The notes beneath the pieces were generated by a model. It had not been told where the DNA came from. It saw only the letters and a list, made by a program, of their open reading frames with translations, and did no database searches. Below are positions 10,852-22,725 of a stretch of 64,000 nucleotides of DNA, piece after piece (within the stretch, counting starts at the first letter, position 1; each line of letters begins with the position of its first letter). The DNA is taken from assembly GCF_010389155.1 (NCBI RefSeq), contig NC_057766.1:1798001-1862000 (forward strand). The letters run 5' to 3'. This stretch comes from Erigeron canadensis. Its lineage: Eukaryota > Streptophyta > Magnoliopsida > Asterales > Asteraceae. The position numbers and the translations under genes are program-made.

Positions 10852-13456
10852 ATCGATGATACATCTAAGAGGGAGATAATAGAAGTTGTTGACAATATTC
10901 CATACGTGGCATATCCATTTCATCTCTTACCTACATTTCATCACCTTCAATCCCTTTATTTAAAAAATCTTACAAAAGTTGAGGTGGTGTTTGACATAGA
11001 AAATGCAACTAGTAGAGATTTGACAACATGGGATAACCAACAACGACCAATACTTTCCTACCTCAAGGATTTAAAACTAGTTAATTTGGAGAAGATGAAT
11101 TGCGTGTGGAAGTGTACCTCTTGGAATCATTTTTTATATTCTCAAAAACAAACAGAATCCCCGTTCCAGAACCTTACAACCATACGCATGGAAAAATGTG
11201 GAAAGATAAAGTACTTGTTTTCACCTCTTATGGCCAAACTTCTTTTCAACTTGAATACAATTGACATATCAGAATGTGATGGTATTGAGGAAGTTGTGTC
11301 AAATAGAGATGATGATGGTGTTGAAACAATGGCGGCCGCTTCGACATCTTCTGGCACAAACCCCACTTTCTTCCCACATTTAGACAGTCTGTCTCTTTCT
11401 TGTTTATCAAAGCTAAAGCTTATCCATCATGAATTTGGAAGGGGTAATGTTATCTCCAATATTTCCATCCATGAGAATTTCAAGGTATGTTATTCTCTTC
11501 AACGTTTTTTATGTAATAAATCTGGTTCTCCATTATTTGAAAAGTTGTCTCATTGCCGTATGAAATTTCATAAGCAGGTTACTTTTGAATCGGATATTTG
11601 GTATTTTTTTACTTTATTATAATGTAGACTTAAAACTAAGTTGATGAATTAAGATGATATTTGGTAATCATGTGTAAGATATCATGTATTGCAGAGTTAT
11701 GAAGTGAATGGTGTTTCATGGTCCTTGTGCCAATATCCCAGAAAGATAACGATAAGTGAATGTAATGCACTATCAATCGTGATTCATTCCATACGATGCT
11801 GCAGGAAAATTACAAAAGCTTCAAAAGTTGAAAATAACCGAGTGCCGGTCAATGAGGGAGATATTTGGAATTGAAGGGGGTAGCAACAACGGTTGTCATG
11901 TTACTGATGTAGATGATGAAAGTAGCGATATAGTAACAACCCCAAGATTGGCAAATATGATTCTGCTTGAATTACCCAAGTTAACGATATTGCGAATCAA
12001 TGAGTGTGATCTTTTGAAACATGTTTTCACAAGCTCCACACTTAAGAGCCTCAAGCAACTGGAAGAGTTGACAGTAGAAGATTGTAAGACAATGAAAGTA
12101 ATTGTCAAGGAAGATGACTTGAAGGAAAATGAAGAGCACACAACATCTGAGGTTGTCGTCTTTCCCCAGCTAAAGTCGCTCACATTAATTGATTTACCAA
12201 GTGTTGAAGGTTTCTTCTTGGGGATGAATGAGTTTCAATGGCCACAGTTGGAAAATGTTCAGATCTTTGGCTGCCCACAAATGATGGTTTTTACATCTGG
12301 TCAGTCAATTACCCCAAAGCTCAACTACATGCATACTGGATTGGGAAGACATAGTCTTGAATGTGGCCTCAACTTTCAGTTGACCAATGAATCAAATGAG
12401 GTATGTTGCTACTTTACTTGTACTATCTAAGTAATCATGCGTAGACCTTGAAAAAAAAGAAGCAAAGATAAATTATGATTCAATTATGTAGACCTTGAAA
12501 AAAAGCAAAAATGAAATGTGTTTGGGTACACCAATTAAGAGCTACCAAATGAATGTGCTCTACTCTGGATATGATAAAGCTACTTCAATACCCACGGTCA
12601 TTTTCAAACTTAGTTGAAGTAGATACAAAGTTGTACCCCCAATCGTTAGAGAGTCGCATATTTTTTCCACACAGCGAGTTGCATAAACTTCAAAATCTCG
12701 AAAAGCTCAACATCATTTCCTCCAGGTACTCTTCTCCGCAAATCTTGATCTTGACGGAGCAGGTATTTGAAGAGACAAATAATAATAGTAATGAAGCACA
12801 ATCTGTTTTACTGTTTCCAAAGCTAAAAGAAGTGACATTGGAAAGACTTCAAAGGGTGAAACATATATGGAAAAGCAATCGGAGGATAGTTTTGAACTTT
12901 CCAAACCTTACAAAAGTGTCCATTGATAATTGTCCACTTCTTGGAAATGCTTTCACTAGTTGCATGATTGGCAGTCTATCGCAGCTCCAAGAGCTACGCA
13001 TAAGTGATTGCAAAAACATGGAGGTAATTGTCAAGCAAGTGGAAGAAGATTCTGATACTAGAGCAAATGAGGTCGTTACGTTCCCTTGTCTAAAATCTAT
13101 AGCACTTTTATCGCTTGAAAATCTCAAGGGATTTTATTTGGGATTGGAGGGTTTTGATTGGCCATCTTTAGATACTTTGAAAATTAAAGGCTGTCCACAA
13201 ATAATGGTTTTCACAAGTGGACAATCGACTACTCGAGAGCTAAAGATGATAGACACATCTTTTGGATTGTGTTATGCAACAGAAGATCCAACCGGATTGT
13301 GTTATGCAACAGAAGATCCAACCTCATTTATCAAGACCAAACAACAAGAGGTATATATGTTATGTGATGTTATTAACATTTTTTACTATATGTGAAATAC
13401 TTTGAATCATTCTTTAAATTTAAACTTCTAATCTCTTACAGGGTTGGCAGTTCTAA
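10852..13456 (+). pseudogene. RGC2-like (CC-NBS-LRR) LRR exons, truncated and frameshifted
   Basis: Leucine-rich-repeat end of a plant disease-resistance protein resembling the lettuce RGC2/Dm3 family (pathogen recognition). Exons: 10852-11484 (LLPTFHHLQSLYLKNL, YLFSPLMAKLLFNL), 11695-12400 (GVSWSLCQYPRKI, LKQLEELTVEDCKTM, FFLGMNEFQWPQL), 12540-13350 (another copy of the same block: LSQLQELRISDCKNM, YLGLEGFDWPSL) and a short last exon 13442-13456 (GWQF, stop). Borders are GTATGT-type donors and CAG/AAG acceptors in phase. One-base shifts near 11791 and 12594 break the frame. No NBS, coiled-coil or start region precedes it; Helitron B lies immediately upstream. It is most likely a dead 5'-truncated paralogue. 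Confidence 0.8.
13264..13323 (+). repeat. 30-bp in-frame tandem duplication in the LRR exon
   Basis: A 30-bp segment encoding GLCYATEDPT occurs twice head to tail without a mismatch, so the duplication is recent and keeps the frame. Confidence 0.9.
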
Positions 13457-13966
13457 AAAGGTAACCATGTGGAGATGCAATTTTCTCGGGTATGCATTTG
13501 AAGTCCATAATCTTTTACATGTTTGTCCGATTGATGGAAGGCCATCTTATAAATAAGATCATATGTCCGGTTGACTTTATAGCAATGTTAACTTATGGTG
13601 TCAGTTTAATGGGACGAACCAGTTGGTGAAATCAGGAAGAGAAACAAAGCAGTTTGGAAGTTATCGGATCAGTTTGATCATGTGTATTAAACTTGCATTG
13701 GAGTTTTCGTGCATCCTATTGCATCTATGGACTAGAATGTAATTTATTCCTGGTAAAAATGTGATTTTGGGTGTAAATTTAAAGGTTTTCGGACAGGAGC
13801 AGGAGGTTTTGACGCGTGTGATATCTCAGACCCAAAGTTGAATTTGGCGGGTGGCTCGTGAAAATGAATGTGTCTTGTGCTTGCATCTGATGTCTTTCGA
13901 GCATAGCATTGTTCAGTTAGTAATTTGTTTTATGTAAGTTTTTGTTTAAAGTTGGTATTTTTATAA
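13457..13966. other. Spacer between LRR pseudogene and RPA-like gene
   Basis: Probably old 3' UTR of the LRR gene followed by AT-rich DNA. No exons or element ends recognised. Confidence 0.5.
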
Positions 13967-15179
13967 CTAACTAGAATTTTTGCCCGCGCATTGCTTTTTC
14001 CGACCTAGCATTTTTGGGTCAGGGGTGAGTGGGCTGATCTTAATTTGACTTTGTGCCATGTTGACTGCAAATGCTCCATCTTTTCTTAATGTAAGCTGAA
14101 GGAAGCATGGTAGTCCTATGATTTTCAAAATGGCAGGGGGCATAGTTTTTGGATCAATGTAGCCATGGATGAGTACCATGTCCTTGCATGTGGTGCCGAG
14201 CATTTCAGTTATTGCCTCATTGAAGAAGACCACCTTTGTGCTTGCGGTGTCGTCTGTAATAGTGGCATTGACATAGTTCCTGTATATATTAGAAATGTTA
14301 TTATGATAGTTAATATCTTGATAGGTGTTTAGAGTAACCTAAATTGGGTAACAGTTTGAATAACTGAAAGAGTAAATTTATCAGGTTATAAGCTTCATAT
14401 AGACCTTCACTAAATCATAAATTGATGCAACTATAATTTAGATTCTCTTGTTTGAAAGTGAACGTAACTTACATGTATTTGACTCCAACGTCTTCTTCAT
14501 CATCCAAACAAACATAGGTTGGACGGGTTCCCATTTGCAAGTAAGCCTTTTTGTTGCACTTGTTGCAATTAACATAATACCATGCTCTTTCCGTTTCAAT
14601 ACTTGTTACAGTTGCTTTACATGAGGCAGAATTCTTCTGTAATGTAAAGAAGTTAAAGTGACGTAGAATTAGAAAATTGAATTAAATTTTGTGTAAACTA
14701 TGTGAATACTACCATGTTATGTTCTGTTGCGTTTGAAAGCAGCTTAGCAAGAGTGATTGGGACATTTGTGTAAACCTGTGGTTTCACCTCTTGAATCGGG
14801 GTGAATGAGGTCCTTTCTCCTAATCTTAAGGAAGTTTTATGTGGAGTTACTGCCATGTGACTTCTTGCGTCAATGGATGCGTAGGCTGACACTACGTAAC
14901 ATGACATAACCTTTATTTTAGAGTCAAAATGTTCCTGTTTCGTTGAATATGTAACGGCTTCAATGGCATCCCCCTATTACAAATTTTAACTTATGTTAGT
15001 ATTTTGTACGTTTTAGTTATTATAGTTAATGCTATTATTATATTCTTTACATGAGCATCTACAAACAAATAGCATAGGTCTTCTTGGCGAGAATGTGGTA
15101 TCCATTTCTTTATCACCCTTATGCGGATCTCCTCAGGAAAATCGCAGGCTTTTATCTCACTAATACGTTTAGAAGACAT
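13967..15179 (-). CDS. RPA70-like single-strand DNA-binding protein, four exons
   Basis: Related to the large subunit of replication protein A, which binds single-stranded DNA through OB folds. Exons on the minus strand: 15179-15051, 14973-14713, 14636-14473 and 14279-13967. All borders are GT/AG and the phases join into 288 residues without a stop. Residues 1-130 form one OB-fold unit (ISEIKACDFPEEIRIRVIKKW, LCYLFVDAH joined to GDAIEAV). Residues 131-200 resemble the RPA C-terminal zinc domain (Cys136, then WYYVNCNKCNKKAY with Cys154/Cys157, and a later YVC). This is half the size of canonical RPA70 and has one OB fold upstream of the zinc domain. Plant Helitrons often carry RPA-like genes (established), and the final codons overlap a Helitron-type end. 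An alternative start 30 bases upstream is in frame. Confidence 0.75.
13971..14005 (-). mobile_element. Probable Helitron 3' end overlapping the RPA-like stop
   Basis: On the minus strand the sequence runs GCAATGCGCGGGCAAAAATTCTAG and then TT. CTAG followed by T, eight bases after a GCGCGGGC arm, is the Helitron 3' pattern, but the left arm of the stem is degenerate here. The coding sequence reads through CTAG and stops one codon later, outside the element. The matching 5' TC end was not found. Confidence 0.45.
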
Positions 15180-16496
15180 GGCCTGCAAAATAACAAACGG
15201 AAATTGCATTCAATTTTTTACAATCGTTAAATATTTGTATTAGGTTTTTTAGAAGCAAGGTGGTAATATCTTGTTGGTATAATCCATAAATGAAATTGTT
15301 GAAGTGCTTTTAGATTAAGGTAAGTGTTTTTACATGTATATAAACTGTTTGGTAGCATAATGACACATACAGCAGCTACATGTCATAAAGGTTGAAGAGA
15401 CTTTGATACATTTTTACCTTACTGCTCTACTATGTTAACAAATACATGTTTGCTTAAGGTGGCAATGTATAATCACATGGCATTGCATAATCTAAAAGTG
15501 TTAAATTATAAATGTCTAGGATATATATTTGATCTATGTGTAGATAGTTAAATTACTCTAGAAATTCTTCTTTGACCTTTATATTCCAATTTATATACAC
15601 AATGGCTATCGAGTAAAGCATGTATACCTAAAATAAATAAACAAAGACAATGACTATTGAGAGTAAAGCAAAAGGCATGTATACCAAAATAAATATACAA
15701 AGGCAATGACTATCGAGTGTAAAGCAAAATATGTAAGTACATTTGCATTTCATCGAGCACCTTGTGTGCAGAGTGATTGTCAAGTAAATCAATTTTTCAA
15801 GTAAATTATAAAGGTACAATGATGAAGAAGATACGCATCACATAAGATAATTCTGATAAAATGAATAATGAATAAATACATATACTACACATGTTGATAA
15901 ATGTAAAAGAGACAGAAATAGAAAAATTAGAAAGGTAAAATGTTGAGGTCACATACCAGAGTCATAAGAAGAGGTAAGAAGAGATAACAGGATTTTTACC
16001 AAATGAAAAATGTGAGTTAAAATTGAGACGGCTACAATAAGTGGTAACCGACATCAAGGAAAGAAGAATGCACGTGTCAAGTACTTTGGTACACCATTTG
16101 TCCATTTCTGCAGAGAATAGTAATATACTCTTTACAAATGGTAATAGTTGTAAACCACATATGTAATCTTCTTTTGTGTATAGTTGAGTAATACCGTAAG
16201 CTTAAAAGCTTGTACTATTTAGGAACAGTAACTTTTACTCACAGTATAAACTTGCTATTTAAAGTATATAAATTTGTTATAAATCTTGATCTTGGATCAA
16301 TAACAGTTACTACAATAATCAACATACAATATAATAGATAGATAAATTAAGAGAAAGAATGTTGGAGGAAGAAAGAAAGGAATGTATTAGAACAATAGAA
16401 TGTATGTTACATGGTTAGGGTTAAAACCCTTATATAGACTAGTACAAGGGTATAATAGTAAATACATATGATATATATATATATTTGTATATAACA
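15180..16496. other. AT-rich stretch upstream of the RPA-like gene; old LTR at right
   Basis: Likely holds the promoter and 5' UTR of the RPA-like gene near 15180-15400. From about 16320 to 16496 the sequence is probably the LTR of the minus-strand copia relic, because it abuts a polypurine tract. No other gene is seen. Confidence 0.4.
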
Positions 16497-16796
16497 CTCT
16501 CCCTTAAATATATATTATTATACATTATACACCGATAGTTGTGTTGCTTCATTAAAAACCTTACTAAGAAAAACCCAGTGGGATAAAACTTGGTTGGAAA
16601 AAGAGTGCAACGTGCATAATGTTCCCCCTGAGTTCAACAATCTTCGAAGCTTGAAAACTGCTCAAAACCGGTTCCTGGTAAGGACTTTATAGACAGGTCA
16701 GTAAGATTATCACTTGTCTTGACTTTTGTACATTAATCTCCCCTTCCTTGTAGATCATGAGTTGAGAAGAATTTTAGTGAGGTATGTGATGAGCGT

Positions 16797-18341
16797 CCAT
16801 TTTGTGATAAAAACCCCTAAAGAAAGACTTCATTTCTATGCTTAAATGAGTTAATATTCTGGAACTATCGATACTTAATGAATGATATGTTTGTGCAGGT
16901 TCCCGGAAGATGCGAGAGAGGTTAAATGACATCAACTGACTCAAGAAGGAAGCCTATGAAGTTACAAGACACAAGGAAGTGGTTCGGGAGCCAAACGAAG
17001 ACTCAAGTGCAAGACAGCAGCCACCAGCGCCGCTGGACACATACCCAGTGCCGCTGGTGCTCACCAGCGAATGCTCTCCAGACCACAAGCGCCGCTCGAA
17101 GCTTCACCAGCGGCCGCTCGAAGTATCACCAGCACCGCTAGCCCATTAGCCAGCGCCGCTGGCAGGCCCACCAGCGCCGCTGGTCGGCCCAGATCAGTAA
17201 CCGACTTAAACACCTATTTAAGTCAAACTAACCCTCAAAACCCAAGAGAGAGCCGATTCAGCAACCCTAGCCACCCAGGAATAACCCTAGATCGAAATTG
17301 CAGATTCCAAGGAGGTTTTGGAGCATCTAAACACCTTCCGATCTTCACTCTTGGTCTAGATCTTTCATTTTTATTTACTCTTTGTCTTTGAACTATGTCT
17401 TTTATATTCTCAGACTTTGTTATTCCTTAAATAATGCTAGGCTAGTAGGCTGACTACTTGTTTGAATCAATGTGATCATGTAGACGCTTATTGTTTTACT
17501 GTGTTTGTTTAGATTCTGTTGGAGTGTGCTTTACTGTTTATCGTAGATCCATGTTTATTAGTAATTCATGTTGCTATTGGTTTTATATCTGAACATATTA
17601 GTTTAATTATGATGATTGTCTATGATCATGTACTAGGACTAATATGCTAGGACAGAAAACAACTAGTCGGTCTATAACTAGAAGTAAAAAGTGATTCACT
17701 TGTAACCGAAGGATCCAGAACCATAGTAACTAGGGTGAATTGAACATAAAGCTTAACAATACCAGACGCGATCCTTTGACTTAAGAGCCGGGTAATTAAA
17801 AGATGAATTAGTAACACAAACTTTAGGTCATAATACTTAAAACAATAAATCTAGCGAGATTTTGTTTTAAAGGGTAGTGTGAGTCTAGCGACAGCACTAC
17901 TACTTAGGTAAAGTGAATCTAACGAGAATCTGAACCGTGATTAAGTTTCCAACAGGCTAACAAACCAGTAGGATAGTATTTGGTCGTACCATGAGATCGG
18001 AGATGCCAAACAAGTATTTTAATTTAATTACTGATATTCGTCCTTTCACAACTATTTTCAGAGTAGTCTTTTGCTGCAAAGCATTTGGTTATATTTTCTT
18101 ATTTAATTGCTAAAAATTAGATTGTTAGGAGTTAGTGACAAACCCCCAAACAAACTAGAATTACACGTACTACTAGATTAGGTAACGCAACGCGTCCCTG
18201 CGAACGATCCTGTAATTTACCACTAGGCTATACTCAACTGACCGGGTTCGCTGCTCATTAAAGTGTATGTTAGTTTAGATAGTTACTTGTACAACATAAA
18301 TTTTAAAGACTAGGAAATAAATAAAAAACATACACCCATCA
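16797..18341. mobile_element. 1,545-bp solo LTR with GTATG target duplication
   Basis: Starts TGATGAGCGTCC and ends ACACCCATCA, with TG...CA termini, and is flanked by identical GTATG at 16792-16796 and 18342-18346. The flanks join into the copia RNase H region, which proves insertion into the older element. There is no internal coding domain, primer site or second LTR, so it is a solo LTR. Family is not assigned; a long LTR with TGATG...CATCA ends would fit Ty3/gypsy. Small open frames inside arise from a GC-rich repeat. Confidence 0.8.
17020..17200 (+). repeat. CCAGCGCCGCTGG-type GC-rich repeats inside the solo LTR
   Basis: Near-palindromic words CAGCGCCGCTGG, GTGCCGCTGG and AAGCGCCGCTCG recur about eight times in 180 bp. 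They create an alanine/proline/serine-rich open frame that I do not regard as a gene. Confidence 0.7.
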
Positions 18342-19330
18342 GTATGCTTTAACTTGACACTTTTGATGTAGCATTCTCTGACCTGAGCAATGCAGCCAGT
18401 GTTGTCTTCATGAATGGTCGTCGGGGACTTCTAGATTGATTCTAATTCTTGAAACTTGATTTCCACAAAATTGTTTTATTGTTGTAAGACGTGATTTGTG
18501 TGGATAAATACATAGCATGAGTGTATCTGATTACTTAGGACTTTTTGTTTTGATATGATAGACGTAAGTCTTGCGTCCCATAGAATATTGGAATATAAAT
18601 TTAATTTCATTAAAGTGTTTACATGTAAGATTTGATAAGATACACGTAAGTATATGTACTGAAAAAGCAATGTCGGATCTCGTGTTATTTGCAAGATACA
18701 TCAGAGTACCGATTGCATAAAAATATGATATAGAATGTTTAAACTCATACCTAAAACAATTATACTACTTCCAATTAAGTAGACATGTTCGAACTGAATC
18801 AAAGCACAAGCCTACGCACTTTCAAGACACGCCCATATATCTCAAAGCTAAGAGCACACTTACAAATATTCAATGAGTTTATTGTACCATATTCGACTAT
18901 ATTATTTTAGACCATATTATGATCTTTGAAGCTTTATATCAAACATATCTTTTGCTACTAATTTTAATGCTTTAGCCGATATTAAGCCTAAAGATATTCT
19001 TATATAGATGTCATTTTCAACATTCCCATATAAATATGTAGTAACGACATCAATTAGTTTCATATGAAGTCTCTCAGAGATTGTAAGCTGATTAAATTTT
19101 ATTGTTGGATATATTACGGGAGAATATGTTTCCTCGTTACCCGGGATTTGAGGAAAACTGTGTGCAACTAATCGTGCCTTATATAATCTCTTTCCTTTTA
19201 TTTCAATCACCCATTTATAACCTACTGGTTCGACGTCTATCAGTGTGCGGCCTATAAGTCCGAAAGATACTTCGCTTTTGTGCGAATTTTATGGCTTCTT
19301 GCCATTTTGGGCCAATCATCTTTGTGCATG

Positions 19331-20218
19331 CATATATCCAGAGTTTTATATATGTATTTATTACATTTGTTGCTATTGCATATTAAAATATATATTGTCA
19401 ACATGTATGTGTTATCCAGTTCCAAAGTGCACTAATATGTGTTGAGATCTCATTTTTCATTTTGGAACCAATATTTCATCAAGGACTATATTTTCCTCTC
19501 GTATCGTGTATGTCCTTGGAATATTTACCTCCATAGAGGTTTCACTAATGTTGATAATTTCACAACTATATTTTTGCTCATTTCTTTTCGTGGGGTTTTA
19601 TCTCTGGAATCGATTGGCCTCCCACATTTAATTGGAGCAAGTGCAATTTATGCTGGTACACGTGACTTTTGTCACTCTATGTGTATCTCTGAATGCATCT
19701 AGTAATTTATAATATGTTTTGGACTTCATATGTGACCATTTTGGGTCAAGATTTGATATTTGTGATGCATTCCAAATAAGCATAAAGTGCTTTAAGTATG
19801 TCATTAGTTGATGTTTATAAATATTTAATAATTGATGGGGAATAAAAAGTCAATATATAAATGTCCAATCATACTTTTGGTCCTATTTTGATGGGATGTG
19901 ATGATATTGGTATATATACATGCATCTAATAATTTTAATTGGGACTGATTTGGTTCTTTACTAGAGACCAATTGTTAGGGAGAATATATATAATGATCTT
20001 TAATACAATGACCTGAATGATTATGCTATGTATAAAATATATCCTTATCGAAAATTCTTTTATGTTGCATCATATATAATTCGATAGAGTTTATACAAAA
20101 TTTACCAGAGGATAAGGCTTTTTTTATAGCTATTTATGGACAAATTTCTTTGCCATATTTATGCAAAATGATATGAAGATGTTTGATATTATATATGGTT
20201 TCTAAATGATAATCATTA
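19331..20218. other. Degenerate sequence, probably older copia remains
   Basis: Continues from the copia reverse-transcriptase relic without a visible border, but no domain can be read with confidence. Confidence 0.35.
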
Positions 20219-20300
20219 TCTATATAAATATTAAAACAGTAGAAATCCTAGCCTTTTAAGTCATCCTCTCTAAATCAAAGCTATGCTTAAATGTTGCCAC
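20219..20300 (+). mobile_element. Helitron-type 5' end
   Basis: A|TCTATATAAATATTAAAACAG matches the usual start of plant Helitrons (TC, then AT-rich with TTAAAAC) and is followed within 100 bp by GTGGCA-type words, as in Helitron B. No matching plus-strand hairpin-CTAG end was found, so the extent is unknown. Confidence 0.5.
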
Positions 20301-20499
20301 ATAAGATTTATTCTATGTGGCATCTCCATTTTTTTTTTTTTTTTAAATTATCAATCTTTTTTATAGAAAATATAGTATAAGTTAGAATATAGAAACTATA
20401 AAATTGGATATATCGTATATGAAAAACAATATATTTATGGGATTGTTCAACATTAATTTGGCAAGAATATTACAAATACACAAATTCTTAAATACCCTT

Positions 20500-20560
20500 T
20501 ATTATTATTATTGTTGTTGTTGTTATTATTATTATTATTTATTTATTTATATTTATATTT
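20500..20560 (+). repeat. TAT/TTG trinucleotide microsatellite
   Basis: Runs of TTATTA, TTGTTG and ATTTATTT units. The open frame across it is compositional. Confidence 0.8.
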
Positions 20561-20769
20561 TTAATAAAATCGTCACTTTGTACGTACGATTACAAATTTT
20601 ATATTACTAAATCCTTAATCTTGTTAGAATTGTACGTATGATTACAAAACGCATATTAATCTGGAAGCACATAAACTAATTGGAGTAAACAAAGTGATCT
20701 AATATAAGTTTAATGATTATGGGAACCGTGTTAAGGTAACAACCACCAAATGCGTACGTAAAGTAGCTA

Positions 20770-20893
20770 ATGCGCGTCTCAATTCACGCGTTGTTGAAAG
20801 ATGGTCTCGGGTTAATTAAGTTTGGCGATAACTTTCAGTCGGCGACTGTGGATTCTAATGAGGATGTTAGTTTGGAATGGCCTAACGCTCCTG
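20770..20893 (+). pseudogene. Possible captured exon, unidentified
   Basis: A 41-codon open stretch starting at ATG (MRVSIHALLKDG, LIKFGDNFQSATVD, SLEWPNAP) ends at a plausible donor (CTG|GTTTG). Its composition is more protein-like than its surroundings. It lies about 550 bp inside a Helitron-type 5' end, so it may be a captured gene fragment. I do not recognise the protein. Confidence 0.3.
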
Positions 20894-21050
20894 GTTTGTT
20901 TGTTTTTACTTTATTATATATATATATATTTTTTAAATAATTTGTTTACTCCGTAGTATATATATAGAGAGAGATAGTTTTATGGAATATATTTTTTGCT
21001 CAAGATAAAGATTGTGCATTCAAATATTTATTACGAGTAGTTTTAAATTA

Positions 21051-21341
21051 GGGATTAGTTTCCTAGAATGTAACTATCTTTGCTCGAATGTCTATAGTAG
21101 GAAAAAATTAAAGTTATGTGTATTGTATGTAAGCAACTTGAAAAAATGTTGATTGTATGTAAGACTACATACGTGACAACCATATACAGGTGTCACTTGT
21201 CAGATTGTAATTGGTTGAAACGAAATTCTTACATATAATAAACATTATTTCAAAGTTGTTTACATACAATACACACAACTTTAGTTATTTCCTACTATAG
21301 ACATTCGTTCACAGTTTCTTACATTCTAAGGAACTAATCCC
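21051..21341. mobile_element. Mutator-type MITE copy 1, 9-bp target duplication
   Basis: 291-bp element with long inverted ends: GGGATTAGTTTCCTAGAATG at the left, and the reverse complement of a closely similar GGGATTAGTTCCTTAGAATG at the right. The similarity continues inward (TCTATAGTAGGAAA, TGTGTATTGTATGTAA). It is flanked by TTTAAATTA at 21042-21050 and 21342-21350. A 9-bp AT-rich duplication is typical of Mutator-like elements. No coding capacity. Confidence 0.9.
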
Positions 21342-21744
21342 TTTAAATTATACAAAGTTAGGTATACGAAAGAACATGTTGATTTAAGAACGCATGCTAG
21401 TCTGTAAGGTATGCTGATCTGAATATTGAATGTGTCGTTGTTGAAGCTATATGCAACTCAGCCACGCTTTGCTTATCTCAGTAGCAGTCAGTTATTTTAA
21501 GTATAGCTCAGCAACAACCCTCACTAATACAAATTCCGACAGCAATGATCAGTGAGTAGTTCAGTCCACTTCAATCCTGCATCATATTTCCAATTCCCAA
21601 GCCTTCTAACAAATGGATGGTCAAAAAGTTGAATAGCAGTTAGACACGATCCCTTGAATGAACATGAAAGCACTGGAATATGAAATCCCTTGCTAGCTTC
21701 TTTGGAAAGAGGTTAAGGATCAGGTGAAGCAATGCGACTTCCAT

Positions 21745-21900
21745 CTCTACCATACTGAAGTCCAACACTATAACTACAAATACTGAAGAACTAAAAAGTG
21801 GACTACAAGTACTGAAATTAAATACTGAGTTGTGGGGATACTTAAGTACAAAGACCAAAGTTCAAATACTGATTGGAATACTGAAGTACAAATACTGAAT
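21745..21900. repeat. TACTGA-type degenerate minisatellite, copy a
   Basis: Irregular copies of AATACTGAAGTACAA spaced 20-35 bp apart. The same family occurs near 34.1-34.6, 42.8-43.0 and 45.1-45.25 kb. Confidence 0.6.
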
Positions 21901-22097
21901 GGGCCAATTTGGGTAGTGTTTTATATCAATTTAAATAATGGGTCAAATCAAACTTTTGGGTAGAAAAGAAAATGGTCTTCTTAATGCATACAAACTCATA
22001 AAACCTCATAAGGATATCTATAACACGCATATGTTTCAGTTTCGTCAGAAAAGTACTCTCCTGAGGTGTCCCAACAACTTTTTTCCCATAGAATATA

Positions 22098-22125
22098 CTA
22101 GATTTAATCCCGTGTAAAACACGGG
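22098..22125 (-). mobile_element. Helitron 3' end, minus orientation
   Basis: On the minus strand: perfect 7-bp stem CCCGTGT/ACACGGG with loop TTT, then ATTAAATCTAG and T. This is the Helitron hairpin-CTRR end. Its partner 5' end would lie at higher coordinates; candidates are the 41-bp array beginning near 22.5 kb and the TC end at 34,050. Confidence 0.75.
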
Positions 22126-22519
22126 TGGATTAAAGATATAAGTGATAATTCGTCTTTGAAATAAATAATAGTTGAAATTTGATCATCAAACTATATAAAA
22201 ATTCAAGATTGAAATGGTTTTTTTTATTATTGAAAAATATACATATTTATTATGTGACCTATTATGATAATTGTTTTAGCCCAATTATAGGAATTATATT
22301 GGGCCACAAATAGAAATCTAAATTAAAATGTAGCCCAATAATCAGAATTGGTTTAGCCCAGATTTGATTTATGGATTTACTTTTAAATATTTGTAAACAA
22401 ACAATGTTTTAGATTTTTCCAAAAAACATAGGCCATATCTGACTCATTCCGCGTATATTATCAAAATTTCGTTTTTACTCACCAAACTAAAAAAAATTAC
22501 ATATAAACACTTAGGATGC

Positions 22520-22725
22520 GATCTAAGCGTTAAGTCTTCTCTTTAAGAGAAGATGATATATACCTAAACGTTAAGTCTCCTCTTTAAGAGAAGAGGATAT
22601 AGACCTAAGCGTTAAGTCTCCTCTTTAAGAAAAAAGAGGATATAGACCTAAGCGTTAAGTCTCCTCTTTAAGAGAAGAGGATATAGACCATAGCGTTAAG
22701 TCTCCTCTTTAAGAGAAGAGGATAT
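22520..22725 (-). repeat. 41-bp minisatellite, left half (5 units)
   Basis: CGTTAAGTCTCCTCTTTAAG anchors at 22528, 22569, 22610, 22653 and 22694. Each unit can fold: TCCTCTT pairs with AAGAGGA around a TAAGAG loop. The phase of the array continues exactly on the far side of the solo LTR at 22726-25797. Confidence 0.9.

Larger units (their letters stand above)
16497..19330 (-). pseudogene. Ty1/copia pol relic (RT and RNase H), minus strand
   Basis: Reading the minus strand from right to left: a decayed reverse-transcriptase start (DDWPKWQEAIKFA, then KARLVAHSFPQIPGNEETYSPV, DVVTTYLYG) at 19330-18917, an RNase H piece (IHEDNTGCIAQVRE) near 18420-18347, its continuation (KFFSTHDLQ, SDNLTDLSIKSLP) at 16790-16670, and a polypurine tract (AAGGGAGAG) at about 16497 before the LTR. 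Stops and shifts are frequent and no integrase or gag can be followed. A solo LTR splits it between 16796 and 18342. Confidence 0.75.

Noticed and set aside
17071..17391. 106-residue Ala/Pro/Ser-rich open frame
   Set aside because: It lies wholly inside the solo LTR and reflects the GCCGCTGG repeats; no domain.
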